Positions 1 to 7,349 of a DNA stretch of 32,767 nucleotides are shown one piece after another. The stretch is from the NCBI GenBank assembly GCA_023663085.1, contig JAMPIB010000043.1, positions 1-32,767 of the forward strand, read 5' to 3'. Source of the stretch: Ruminococcus sp. Lineage in GTDB: Bacteria; Bacillota; Clostridia; Lachnospirales; Lachnospiraceae. The translations under genes were made by a program, and so were the position numbers. The stretch's first letter is position 1, and every line of letters begins with the position of its first letter. The notes below the pieces were generated by a model. The model saw nothing but the letters and a program-made list of their open reading frames with translations, was not told where the DNA came from and did not search any database.

Positions 1-229
1 ATCGCTGCGCAATGACTTTTGAAATGGCAGAGGGTATACTATACGAAGAAACCAACAAAATGATGGTATACATATTTATGGCGCTGCTATAATATCCGTT
101 TCCTTCCAGACCGATGATGCTGGTCAGCGGACTTCTGTATAACAGGCCAATGATCCTGACAATGATGCCGGCAGCCGCAAGAATGCCGGCCTGAAGCACA
201 AAACTATCTTTTTTCTTTTGTTGTGCCAT
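1..229 (-). CDS. SpoVB/MurJ-type polysaccharide flippase, N-terminal part only
   Basis: The window holds about 76 N-terminal codons; the rest lies beyond base 1. The protein opens MAQQKKKDSF, then a hydrophobic segment (AGILAAAGIIVRIIGLLY), then SPLTSIIGLEGNGYYSSA, and a second hydrophobic stretch begins. This N-terminus, with an IIG(L)LYR segment and a GNGYYS motif, is typical of the MOP-superfamily flippases (SpoVB, MurJ/YtgP-like) that move lipid-linked sugars across the membrane. The start is supported by AAAGGATGG about 6 bases upstream of ATG. It follows the glgA stop by 22 bases on the same strand, so it may be cotranscribed with glgA. SpoVB cannot be separated from other members of this superfamily with so little sequence. 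Confidence 0.75.
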   Translation of the reverse strand, partial: MAQQKKKDSFVLQAGILAAAGIIVRIIGLLYRSPLTSIIGLEGNGYYSSAINMYTIILLVSSYSIPSAISKVIAQR

Positions 230-251
230 TCGTTTCCATCCTTTAAGACTT

Positions 252-1697
252 TCAGCCTATCAGCCAGTCATACATTTCCTGATATTTTTTCGCTGATACA
301 TGCCATGAGAAATCTGTGGCCATAGCACGGTCAACAATCTTATTCCATTCTCTCTTCTTATCATAATAAATGCGCTCCGCATAACGGATGGTACTCAACA
401 TCTCATGCGCATTATAGTTCACAAAGCTGAAGCCTGTTCCCGTACTCTCATATTCATTATATGGCTCTACGGTATCTTTCAGACCACCCGTCTCACGAAC
501 GATGGGCACCGTACCATAGCGCAGGGACATAAGCTGGCTCAGGCCGCAGGGTTCAAATAACGACGGCATCAGAAACGCATCGCTCGCCGCATAAATTTTA
601 TGGGACAGCGCATCTGAATAATAAATGTTCGCCGATACTTTGCCGTGATATTTCCAGTCGAAGTGACGGAACATATTTTCATACTGTTCTTCACCGGTTC
701 CGAGTACGACGATCTGCACATTATCCTGACACAGTTCATCCATAACATATGCTATTAAATCAAAGCCCTTCTGTCCGGTCAGTCTGGAAACGATACCGAT
801 CATCATCGCCTTATCGTCCTGCGTAAGTCCCAGTTCAGCCTGCAGGGCACGTTTATTTTTCACTTTTTCCTTACGGAAGTTCACCGCATTATAAGGAAAT
901 TCAATATTGGAATCCGTCTCAGGATTAAAATCGTCATAGTCGATACCGTTGACGATACCGCGCAGGTCGTTGGCCCTTGCACAGAGGAGTCCGTTCAGAC
1001 CTTCCCCGTAAAATGCCGTCTTGATCTCTTCCGCATAGGTGTCGCTGACCGTAGTAATTGCATCGGCGTAGACAAGACCGCCCTTCAAGAGGTTGGCGTC
1101 TTTATAGGCTTCCAGTTTATCTGCGGTAAAGAAGTACTCCGGCAGTCCGGTGATCTCCCTGACTTCCTTTACACTCCATTTACCCTGGAATTTCAGATTA
1201 TGGATAGTCATAACAGTCTTGATGCCGCGGTAAAATTCGCCGCCCTGGAATCTTTCTTTCAGATAAACAGGGATCAGACCGGTCTGCCAGTCATGACAGT
1301 GGATCAGATCGGGTCTGAAATCAATAACCGGCAGGATTGAAAGTGCAGCTTTACAGAAATAAGCATATTTTTCAATCTCAAACAGCGCATTGTCGCTATA
1401 TGGTTTAAATCCGTTAAAAAAGGATTCGTTATCAATAAAATAATACTTTACTCCGTCTACTTCCGCCTCAAGAATACCCACATACTCATTTTTCCAGTGA
1501 AAGTCCATATAAAAATGGGTCTTATATTGGAGCATATCCTTCATCTTCTGTGACATACAGGTATATTTGGGAAGAATTACTCTCACATCAAAATATTGTT
1601 TATCAATACATTTCGGCAGGGAGCCGACAACATCCGCCAGTCCACCTGTCTTAATAAACGGCACGCCTTCCGACGCTACAAATAGAATCTTCTTCAT
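252..1697 (-). CDS. glgA: glycogen synthase (ADP-glucose type)
   Basis: This 481-residue protein transfers glucose from ADP-glucose to a growing alpha-1,4-glucan (GT5 family, GT-B fold), acting in the cytoplasm. The N-terminal KTGGLADVVGSLPK motif (residues 16-29) is the ADP-glucose-binding loop, and HCHDWQTGL follows in the N-terminal domain. The C-terminal domain carries IVSRLTGQKG, LFEPCGLSQL and RETGGLKDTV, all family hallmarks, and the length is normal. The start at 1697 is chosen because GGAGGG lies 7 bases upstream; an in-frame ATG at 1715 overlaps that ribosome-binding site and is unlikely to be used. No other glycogen gene is in the window, so glgA is detached from the usual glg cluster here. 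Confidence 0.97.
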   Translation of the reverse strand: MKKILFVASEGVPFIKTGGLADVVGSLPKCIDKQYFDVRVILPKYTCMSQKMKDMLQYKTHFYMDFHWKNEYVGILEAEVDGVKYYFIDNESFFNGFKPYSDNALFEIEKYAYFCKAALSILPVIDFRPDLIHCHDWQTGLIPVYLKERFQGGEFYRGIKTVMTIHNLKFQGKWSVKEVREITGLPEYFFTADKLEAYKDANLLKGGLVYADAITTVSDTYAEEIKTAFYGEGLNGLLCARANDLRGIVNGIDYDDFNPETDSNIEFPYNAVNFRKEKVKNKRALQAELGLTQDDKAMMIGIVSRLTGQKGFDLIAYVMDELCQDNVQIVVLGTGEEQYENMFRHFDWKYHGKVSANIYYSDALSHKIYAASDAFLMPSLFEPCGLSQLMSLRYGTVPIVRETGGLKDTVEPYNEYESTGTGFSFVNYNAHEMLSTIRYAERIYYDKKREWNKIVDRAMATDFSWHVSAKKYQEMYDWLIG

Positions 1698-1761
1698 GAA
1701 ATAACCCTCCAACATACATTTTCATTCCGGTGCAGCTCTTCCCACCAGAACCGCTTCTGTT

Positions 1762-1767
1762 ATTATA
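1762..1767 (-). promoter_or_regulatory. possible -10 box upstream of glgA
   Basis: The 116 bases between the spo0A stop and the glgA start hold TATAAT on the minus strand, about 65 bases before the glgA ATG. The region 17-18 bases upstream is only a weak -35 match (TTTTAT). This could give glgA its own sigma-A promoter downstream of spo0A. No terminator is evident between the two genes, so read-through from spo0A remains possible. Confidence 0.35.
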
Positions 1768-1813
1768 CCTCATTTTCACTGGTAATAAAAGGATTAATTT
1801 CTATATTCTTGTA

Positions 1814-2332
1814 TTAATTACGATACTGAAGGCGGATTTTATCCGCAATGAGCGCAATAAATTCCGAATTGGTCGGTTTTCCTTTTCCCGTATTAATAGT
1901 ATAACCGAACAAAGCATCCAGCGTCTCCATTTTACCTCTTGACCATGCAACCTCAATCGCATGGCGGATAGCACGCTCGACACGGCTCGGCGTTGTCTGG
2001 TATTTGCCGGCGATCGTCGGATAGAGGACTTTGGTGATAGAACCGAGCATTTCCACATCCTCCACGGACATCATGATGGCTTCACGCAGGTACTGGTATC
2101 CCTTGATATGGGCCGGTACGCCGATCTCATGTATCATATTGGTAACATCTTTTTCCAGATCATGGACTACCGCACTCCCCGGCGCAGTACCGATCTCAGT
2201 CAGGACATCCCCCTGTCTGCCGGAGGGAACTGTTATCATGATCTGAAATTCTTTATCCCCACTCATCAGATTATTCAGGATCTGATACACTTTTTCATTA
2301 TCTCTCGCGACGGTTAAATTTAATTGTTCCAT
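1814..2332 (-). CDS. spo0A: Spo0A-like sporulation regulator with most of the receiver domain missing
   Basis: This 172-residue protein ends in a complete Spo0A effector domain (about residues 63-172): [29 protein letters not shown], the helix-turn-helix [20 protein letters not shown] and [17 protein letters not shown]. Spo0A binds 0A boxes and commits cells to sporulation. The family is normally about 265-280 residues, with a phospho-receiver in front. Here the first 31 residues align with the receiver start (B. subtilis MEKIKVCVADDN against [12 protein letters not shown]), but D10 is Arg. About 95 residues carrying the phosphorylated Asp, the Thr/Ser and the Lys are gone. The start is firm, with GGAGGG about 6 bases before ATG. 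It sits directly after spoIVB, its conserved neighbour. A TATAAT box lies 78-83 bases upstream with no convincing -35; no clear 0A box was seen. The family is certain; whether the deletion is biological or an assembly error is open. Confidence 0.93.
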   Translation of the reverse strand: MEQLNLTVARDNEKVYQILNNLMSGDKEFQIMITVPSGRQGDVLTEIGTAPGSAVVHDLEKDVTNMIHEIGVPAHIKGYQYLREAIMMSVEDVEMLGSITKVLYPTIAGKYQTTPSRVERAIRHAIEVAWSRGKMETLDALFGYTINTGKGKPTNSEFIALIADKIRLQYRN

Positions 2333-2478
2333 AAAATCCCTCCATTTTACAACACTTTTCCTGCAAAATATCTTAATCCGCCACGTAGAAATAACGTGAC
2401 GATACCAATATTATAAACAATGTTGGCATTCTATGGAATATTTAGGCATCGCCCTTTGCCCCACGCCAATATAGTGTT

Positions 2479-3750
2479 TTACTGCACCAACATATTCTCG
2501 ATAAAGATACCATACCCGCTTGTCGCGTCCTGTACCAGAACATGCGTTACCGCACCGACCAGCTTGCCGTTCTGTATAATGGGACTGCCGCTCATTCCCT
2601 GAATGATACCGCCGGTCAGAGTCAGAAGTTCCTCATCCGTGATCTTGATGACCAGTCCGCGGTTGACATTGTCATCTTCCAAATGCAGTTCTTCTACTTC
2701 AATATCATAAAATTCGGGCTCGCCGCTGACAGAACAGATGATCTGCGCATGTCCTAACTCAACCTCCTGTTTCAGTGCGATAGGGATCGGTTCGTAAGGC
2801 GTCTGCTGTACAATTTCGTCATTACAGATGCCGAATATCCCCTCCGCGGTATTCTGTGTGATCTCGCCGATGATGTTTTTGTTATCGTATTCGATATAAC
2901 CGGTCAGTTCTCCGGGCGAACCATCCTTTCCCCTCGTAATACCGACGATCTCCGTCTTATACAGCGTGCCTTCTCCAAGCTGCATCAGCGTAGAAGTATC
3001 TACATCATTGATACCGTGCCCCAGAGCACCGAATGTATCATCCGTATCCACATATGTTAAAGTCCCGATCCCTTGTGCATTGTCACGGATCCAGATACCA
3101 AGTTTCCATTCGCCGCTCTGATTGGCCTCCGGTTTTATCTTTACTTCCGTATCTTCATTGCCACGTCTTATCGTCATTATCATTTCCCCGCCATCCGATT
3201 CCGTTATCATCTGTACAAAATGTTTTTTATTTTCCACCTTTTCTCCGTTGATATCCAGAATGTAATCGCCGGCCTGTAAGATATATCTGGCAGGCGATAT
3301 CGTCTCGCCGTTTTCGTTTTCAAATTCTCCGATACCGACAACCAAAACCCCCTCCGTTTTTACATAAATACCGATGGGTATGCCGGAAGGGATCAGAGTA
3401 GTATCCTGTATGACCTGTATATCCACACTCTTATAAGGAAGGATGCCGAACAGTTTCAGATCTATCTTATAATTATCTATCTGATTGGCCTTGAAGGTAA
3501 CGCCTCTGGCAAAATCCACATGAAGGCTTTCTATCTGGGAAGAAAGGCTCTGGACCGCCTCTTCCTGATAAATTTCACCGGAAACAGGCACATGAAAATC
3601 CAGTTCCTGTTCTATTCCCGCACGAATCTTGATGGTCGATGGCACTCTTTTCCAATAGTCGATGTATACTGCCAGCATTAAGGCGATCACCCCGGCAGTC
3701 AGCATGATATATAAAAATCTTCGATAACTTTTTATTTTATGATCCGTCAT
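2479..3750 (-). CDS. spoIVB: SpoIVB serine peptidase (S55 family, PDZ domain)
   Basis: SpoIVB is made in the forespore, secreted into the intermembrane space, and triggers pro-sigma-K processing by cleaving SpoIVFA. The 423-residue protein has one N-terminal membrane segment (about 12-30) and a PDZ-like region (about 115-205, with GDYILDINGE). A C-terminal S55 peptidase domain follows, with the catalytic His in GALGHGIND (His245) and the Ser in IQGMSGSPII (about residue 387). The start at 3750 is preferred because AAAGGA lies a few bases upstream; the longer in-frame ATG at 3801 falls inside the recN terminator hairpin. The stop is 146 bases before spo0A, the standard Firmicutes arrangement. 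I saw no convincing sigma-G promoter in the 93-base gap above it. Confidence 0.96.
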   Translation of the reverse strand: MTDHKIKSYRRFLYIMLTAGVIALMLAVYIDYWKRVPSTIKIRAGIEQELDFHVPVSGEIYQEEAVQSLSSQIESLHVDFARGVTFKANQIDNYKIDLKLFGILPYKSVDIQVIQDTTLIPSGIPIGIYVKTEGVLVVGIGEFENENGETISPARYILQAGDYILDINGEKVENKKHFVQMITESDGGEMIMTIRRGNEDTEVKIKPEANQSGEWKLGIWIRDNAQGIGTLTYVDTDDTFGALGHGINDVDTSTLMQLGEGTLYKTEIVGITRGKDGSPGELTGYIEYDNKNIIGEITQNTAEGIFGICNDEIVQQTPYEPIPIALKQEVELGHAQIICSVSGEPEFYDIEVEELHLEDDNVNRGLVIKITDEELLTLTGGIIQGMSGSPIIQNGKLVGAVTHVLVQDATSGYGIFIENMLVQ

Positions 3751-3783
3751 TTCCGTGTTCCTTTCTAACCGTTTTCGTTCACG

Positions 3784-3816
3784 CAAAAAAAGAACATACA
3801 AGTGTATGTCCTTTTT
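3784..3816 (-). terminator. intrinsic terminator after recN
   Basis: On the minus strand, AAAAAGGACATAC pairs with GTATGTTCTTTTT around an ACTT loop and runs into seven T residues. The one non-Watson-Crick position is G-U in minus-strand RNA but A-C on the plus strand, which supports function on the minus strand. It ends the asp23-to-recN operon and separates it from spoIVB. The A tract on the other side could also allow some bidirectional activity. Confidence 0.8.
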
Positions 3817-3843
3817 AGTATATGAAAAAACTTCGATTTTAAT

Positions 3844-5529
3844 TTAATATTGCTTCGATTTTGTTGCCAAATCTTTCATTTCTCTGGCATTATTTATGAC
3901 TGTTTCCGTAATACTCGCGCCTCCGAGCATTCTGGCCAGTTCTTTTATGCTCTCTTCCTCATCGAGTTTTCTGATCTGCGTTACGCTGCGTTTGCTGATA
4001 ACGGATTTCTCTATCTGGAAATGGGTATCAGCCATGGCCGCGATCTGCGGCAGATGCGTGATACAGATCAGTTGATGCTTTCTGCCTAAAATACCCATTT
4101 TTTCAGAAACCTTCCAGGCGGTCTTGCCGCTGATCCCCGTATCAATCTCATCGAATATCAGTGTCTCAATTTCGTCTTTATCCGCCAGTACGGTCTTTAG
4201 AGCCAGCATGATCCGGGAAAGTTCTCCGCCGCTGGCAACCTGGGAAAGTTCTTTTAAGGATTCGCCGGGATTGGTGGAGATCAGGAAGGTGACTTTATCA
4301 TACCCTTCCGCACTTATTTTTTCTTCTTCCGGCGATACGCTTATCTCAAAGGCCACATCCATGAAATTCAAGTCTATCAGCGCCTCTTTCATGGACTTTG
4401 CCAGTATCTGCGCGCTTTTTTGACGTATCTGGGATACTTTTTTACATAACGACTGTAATTTATTTTTCAACGCACTTTCTTTTTGTATGAGTTCTGCCCG
4501 GTAGGCATCAAAATTTTGATATTTTTCCAGTTTTTCCTGCAGTTTTTCCTGATAGGAGAGGATCTCGTCTATCGTATTGCCGTATTTTGACTTCAGATGA
4601 TTGATGCCATCCAGTCTTTTTTCCACCTGCGAGAATAATTCGGCATCAAATTCCAGATCTGAAAGATAGTCTGCCGCCATCCTGTTATAATCATTTAAAA
4701 GAGCGTCAATATCCAGTAATTGCTTTTCAAATTCCTGCAGCGCCTCATCATAAGATACGACAGTACGTATTTCTCTAAGTGCTCTGCCGATCGCATCTCC
4801 TGCCCCGCCGTTTTCATAACCGCTCATCTGATGCGCCGTGGTGACTGCCTCCTGTATTTTTTGTCCATTGAGCAGTTTTTTATATGTTTTTTCCAGTTCT
4901 TCGTCTTCGCCGGGAGTAAGCCCTGCCTCTGCAATCTCGCGCGCCTCAAATTCCGCCAGAGAAATCTCCCGTTTTCTGGTCTCTTCATCCACATCTTCCG
5001 CCGCCAGCAGCCTTTCGACCTGCCTGTATTCTTCATAACATGCCTTTAACTGTTCTTTTAGCGTGCCCAGCTCCTCTTTGGCATAATCGTCCAGAATTTC
5101 CAACTGTCTGGCTGCTTTTAATAATGACTGGTGTTCATGCTGTCCGTGAATGTCTATGAGGATTCCGGCCAGTTCTCTCACCTGTCTGACGCTGACGCTC
5201 TCCCCGCCGACTTTGCACAGAGATTTACCCGGCATGATCCTTCTTTGTAAGATCACCGTGCCATCTTCTTCCACCGGCAGTTCCAGCCGTTTTATCTCGC
5301 GCAGCTGTTCTTCTTTTTCCACCTGAAAGACAAGTTCGATCAGCGCATAGTCTGCTCCGTCGCGGATCATCTCTTTCTCCGCTTTGGCACCCAGCGCAAG
5401 GTTCACGGAACCAATGATGATAGATTTACCGGCCCCCGTTTCTCCCGTCAGTATGTTCAGTCCGTTTCCAAAATAGACTTCCGTCTCGTCGATCAATGCC
5501 AGATTTTTCACATAAAGGCTTACTAACAT
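3844..5529 (-). CDS. recN: DNA repair protein RecN
   Basis: RecN is an SMC-like ATPase that gathers at double-strand breaks and supports RecA-dependent recombination. The 561-residue protein has the N-terminal Walker A GETGAGKS (residues 29-36). Long Glu/Lys-rich coiled-coil stretches fill the middle (about 160-400), with a conserved DIHGQHEHQSLL segment near 130. The C-terminal half-ATPase has the ABC-type signature VASGGELSR and Walker B LIFDEIDTGISG. Length is normal. The start follows the nadK stop by 28 bases; the ribosome-binding site (AGAAAGGAACAGG) is rather far upstream. In many Clostridia argR lies between tlyA/nadK and recN; it is absent from this slot. Confidence 0.97.
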   Translation of the reverse strand: MLVSLYVKNLALIDETEVYFGNGLNILTGETGAGKSIIIGSVNLALGAKAEKEMIRDGADYALIELVFQVEKEEQLREIKRLELPVEEDGTVILQRRIMPGKSLCKVGGESVSVRQVRELAGILIDIHGQHEHQSLLKAARQLEILDDYAKEELGTLKEQLKACYEEYRQVERLLAAEDVDEETRKREISLAEFEAREIAEAGLTPGEDEELEKTYKKLLNGQKIQEAVTTAHQMSGYENGGAGDAIGRALREIRTVVSYDEALQEFEKQLLDIDALLNDYNRMAADYLSDLEFDAELFSQVEKRLDGINHLKSKYGNTIDEILSYQEKLQEKLEKYQNFDAYRAELIQKESALKNKLQSLCKKVSQIRQKSAQILAKSMKEALIDLNFMDVAFEISVSPEEEKISAEGYDKVTFLISTNPGESLKELSQVASGGELSRIMLALKTVLADKDEIETLIFDEIDTGISGKTAWKVSEKMGILGRKHQLICITHLPQIAAMADTHFQIEKSVISKRSVTQIRKLDEEESIKELARMLGGASITETVINNAREMKDLATKSKQY

Positions 5530-5557
5530 AAATGCTTATGACCCTGTTCCTTTCTCT

Positions 5558-6400
5558 TTATCCCTGGTCGCCCGCCATCTTCTTATGCAGGACTTCCAGA
5601 AAACTTTCCGTGTTGAGTTTTAAGATTCCCGTCGTCTCTGACGCCCTGCGGATAACAATTTTATCCCCCGTCCGCAGTACGATTTTCTGCGTGCCGTCAA
5701 AATTTGCTTCTAACGTCTGCACCGTATGGTCTCTACCCTCCGGGATGACTATACCAACCTCGTCTTCCGGGGAAAGGACGATGCTCCTTGTATTGAGCGT
5801 ATGCGGGCATATCGGCGTCAGTAATAAAAGCGCCGCTCCCGGTTCCACGATCGGCCCGCCTGCGGACATATTATATCCGGTCGAACCGGTCGGCGTCGCC
5901 ACGATCATGCCGTCGGCACTGTAAGCGTTCAGAAAACGTCCGTTCACATAAATGTCAAACTGTAGTATCTGCAAAGAACCGCAGCGGGAAAGAACGATAT
6001 CATTCAGGGCAAATCCATTTACTTCCCCGCTTTCTTTCGTATGCACGTTTCCTGCAAGCATCATCCGCTCTTCCCGTATATAATCTCCCGTAAGAAGCTT
6101 ATCCAGTGCCTCCTCGATATTACTCATCTCTACTTCCGTCAGATATCCCAGCGTACCGAGATTGACGCCGATAAGCGGTATCCCCTGCCTGGCCATCCCT
6201 CTGGCCGCCTTTAATACCGTACCGTCGCCGCCAAGTACGATAGCACACTCAATCCCTTGAAGCGTCTCAGCCTGCGGCATCTGCTGTCCTGTAACGCATA
6301 CAGCCCTGGCGTCGCAATTTTCTAAATAGGCCGCGATCTTATCCGTATAAATGCCGTCCGGATCTTTTAACTGATTGGTTATCAACAAAAAATGCTTCAT
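5558..6400 (-). CDS. nadK: NAD kinase
   Basis: NadK phosphorylates NAD to NADP in the cytoplasm. The 280-residue protein carries the family's GGDGT motif (residues 57-61), the GVNLGTLGYLTE segment, the NE/D motif (here ALNDIVLSR) and the glycine-rich substrate loop GMIVATPTGSTGYNMSAGGP. The start at 6400 (MKHFLLITN) is chosen because AGAAGGGCG lies just upstream and the N-terminus then matches family proteins; a longer in-frame ATG at 6457 has no good ribosome-binding site. It lies between tlyA and recN, which is common in Clostridia. Confidence 0.96.
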   Translation of the reverse strand: MKHFLLITNQLKDPDGIYTDKIAAYLENCDARAVCVTGQQMPQAETLQGIECAIVLGGDGTVLKAARGMARQGIPLIGVNLGTLGYLTEVEMSNIEEALDKLLTGDYIREERMMLAGNVHTKESGEVNGFALNDIVLSRCGSLQILQFDIYVNGRFLNAYSADGMIVATPTGSTGYNMSAGGPIVEPGAALLLLTPICPHTLNTRSIVLSPEDEVGIVIPEGRDHTVQTLEANFDGTQKIVLRTGDKIVIRRASETTGILKLNTESFLEVLHKKMAGDQG

Positions 6401-6467
6401 ATCCCACGCCCTTCTTTCGGCCTGCAAGTTTCCCTCTTTCCAAAGACTTTTTCCCAAAGACTCTTTC

Positions 6468-7349
6468 TCAGAGACTGCGGTGTGCCTCTGCTACCGTATC
6501 CGGAATGATTCCCGCAGATTCCTCTTCCTTATCGGCCTCCACAGCCTCCAGCGCCTCCCGCAGAGCCGTCTCCGCCTGCGCTTCTGTAAGCGATGTGATC
6601 TCCGGCGGCAGATCATTTCCTTTTTCCAGATAGATCAGATACTCTATGTTCCCCTCCGGCCCTTTGATCGGGGAAAAAGTCAGACCAAGCCGTTTAAATC
6701 CCACCATTTTTGCATAAATGAAAATTTTGCGTATCACTTCTTCATGGATCTCCGGTTCTCTGACAACGCCTTTTTTTCCCACTTTATCCCTGCCCGCTTC
6801 AAACTGCGGTTTGATAAGACAGACCATCCGGCCGTTTTCTTTTAATAAATTCCGCGCCGGAATGAGTATTTTCGTTAAAGAAATAAAGGAGACGTCCACG
6901 GAGGCAAAATCGAGTTTATCTTCTATATCTTCCGGCTGCATATAGCGGAAATTGGTCTTTTCCATGCAGACGACACGTTCATCCTGACGCAGTTTCCAGG
7001 CCAGCTGCCCGTGCCCTACATCCACAGAGTAGACTTTGCGCGCGCCGTTTTGCAGCATGCAGTCTGTGAAACCGCCAGTAGAAGCACCGATATCCATGCA
7101 GACTTTTTTCTCTAAAGAAAGAGCGAAAGTCTCCATTGCCTTTTCAAGCTTAAAACCGCCGCGGCTGCAATATTTCTGAGGTGCCCCCTTGACCTCGATA
7201 TGCGCCTTTTCTTCTTCAAATGACGCGCCGGCCTTATCTTCCCGCTGTCCGTTGACGAAGACATTCCCTGTCATGATAATGGCTTTCGCCTTTTCTCTGG
7301 ACGGTGCAAACCCGCCTTTTATAAGCAGTACATCTAATCTTTCTTTCAT
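6468..7349 (-). CDS. tlyA: TlyA-family rRNA 2'-O-methyltransferase
   Basis: TlyA/YqxC proteins join an S4 RNA-binding domain (about residues 3-60: RLDVLLIKGGFAPSREKAK) to an FtsJ-like methyltransferase domain. Characterised members methylate rRNA ribose. The SAM-binding motif MDIGASTGGFTD is at 85-96, and the expected catalytic Lys/Asp/Lys residues appear at about K67, D152 and K180. The gene overlaps the dxs stop by 4 bases (ATGA), indicating translational coupling. At 293 residues it is somewhat long: an acidic Glu/Ala-rich stretch (about 244-280) sits between the usual EYLIYL strand and the usual C-terminal AEAHRSL. In B. subtilis this slot is also held by the TlyA homologue. Confidence 0.95.
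   Translation of the reverse strand: MKERLDVLLIKGGFAPSREKAKAIIMTGNVFVNGQREDKAGASFEEEKAHIEVKGAPQKYCSRGGFKLEKAMETFALSLEKKVCMDIGASTGGFTDCMLQNGARKVYSVDVGHGQLAWKLRQDERVVCMEKTNFRYMQPEDIEDKLDFASVDVSFISLTKILIPARNLLKENGRMVCLIKPQFEAGRDKVGKKGVVREPEIHEEVIRKIFIYAKMVGFKRLGLTFSPIKGPEGNIEYLIYLEKGNDLPPEITSLTEAQAETALREALEAVEADKEEESAGIIPDTVAEAHRSL

Noticed and set aside
2333-2478. 0A box or sigma-H promoter before spo0A
   Set aside because: No TGTCGAA-like box seen, and AGGGC/GAAT elements are wrongly spaced; only a TATAAT without a good -35.
3751-3843. Sigma-G promoter for spoIVB
   Set aside because: CATATACTA resembles a -10 box, but no matching -35 at the right spacing was found.
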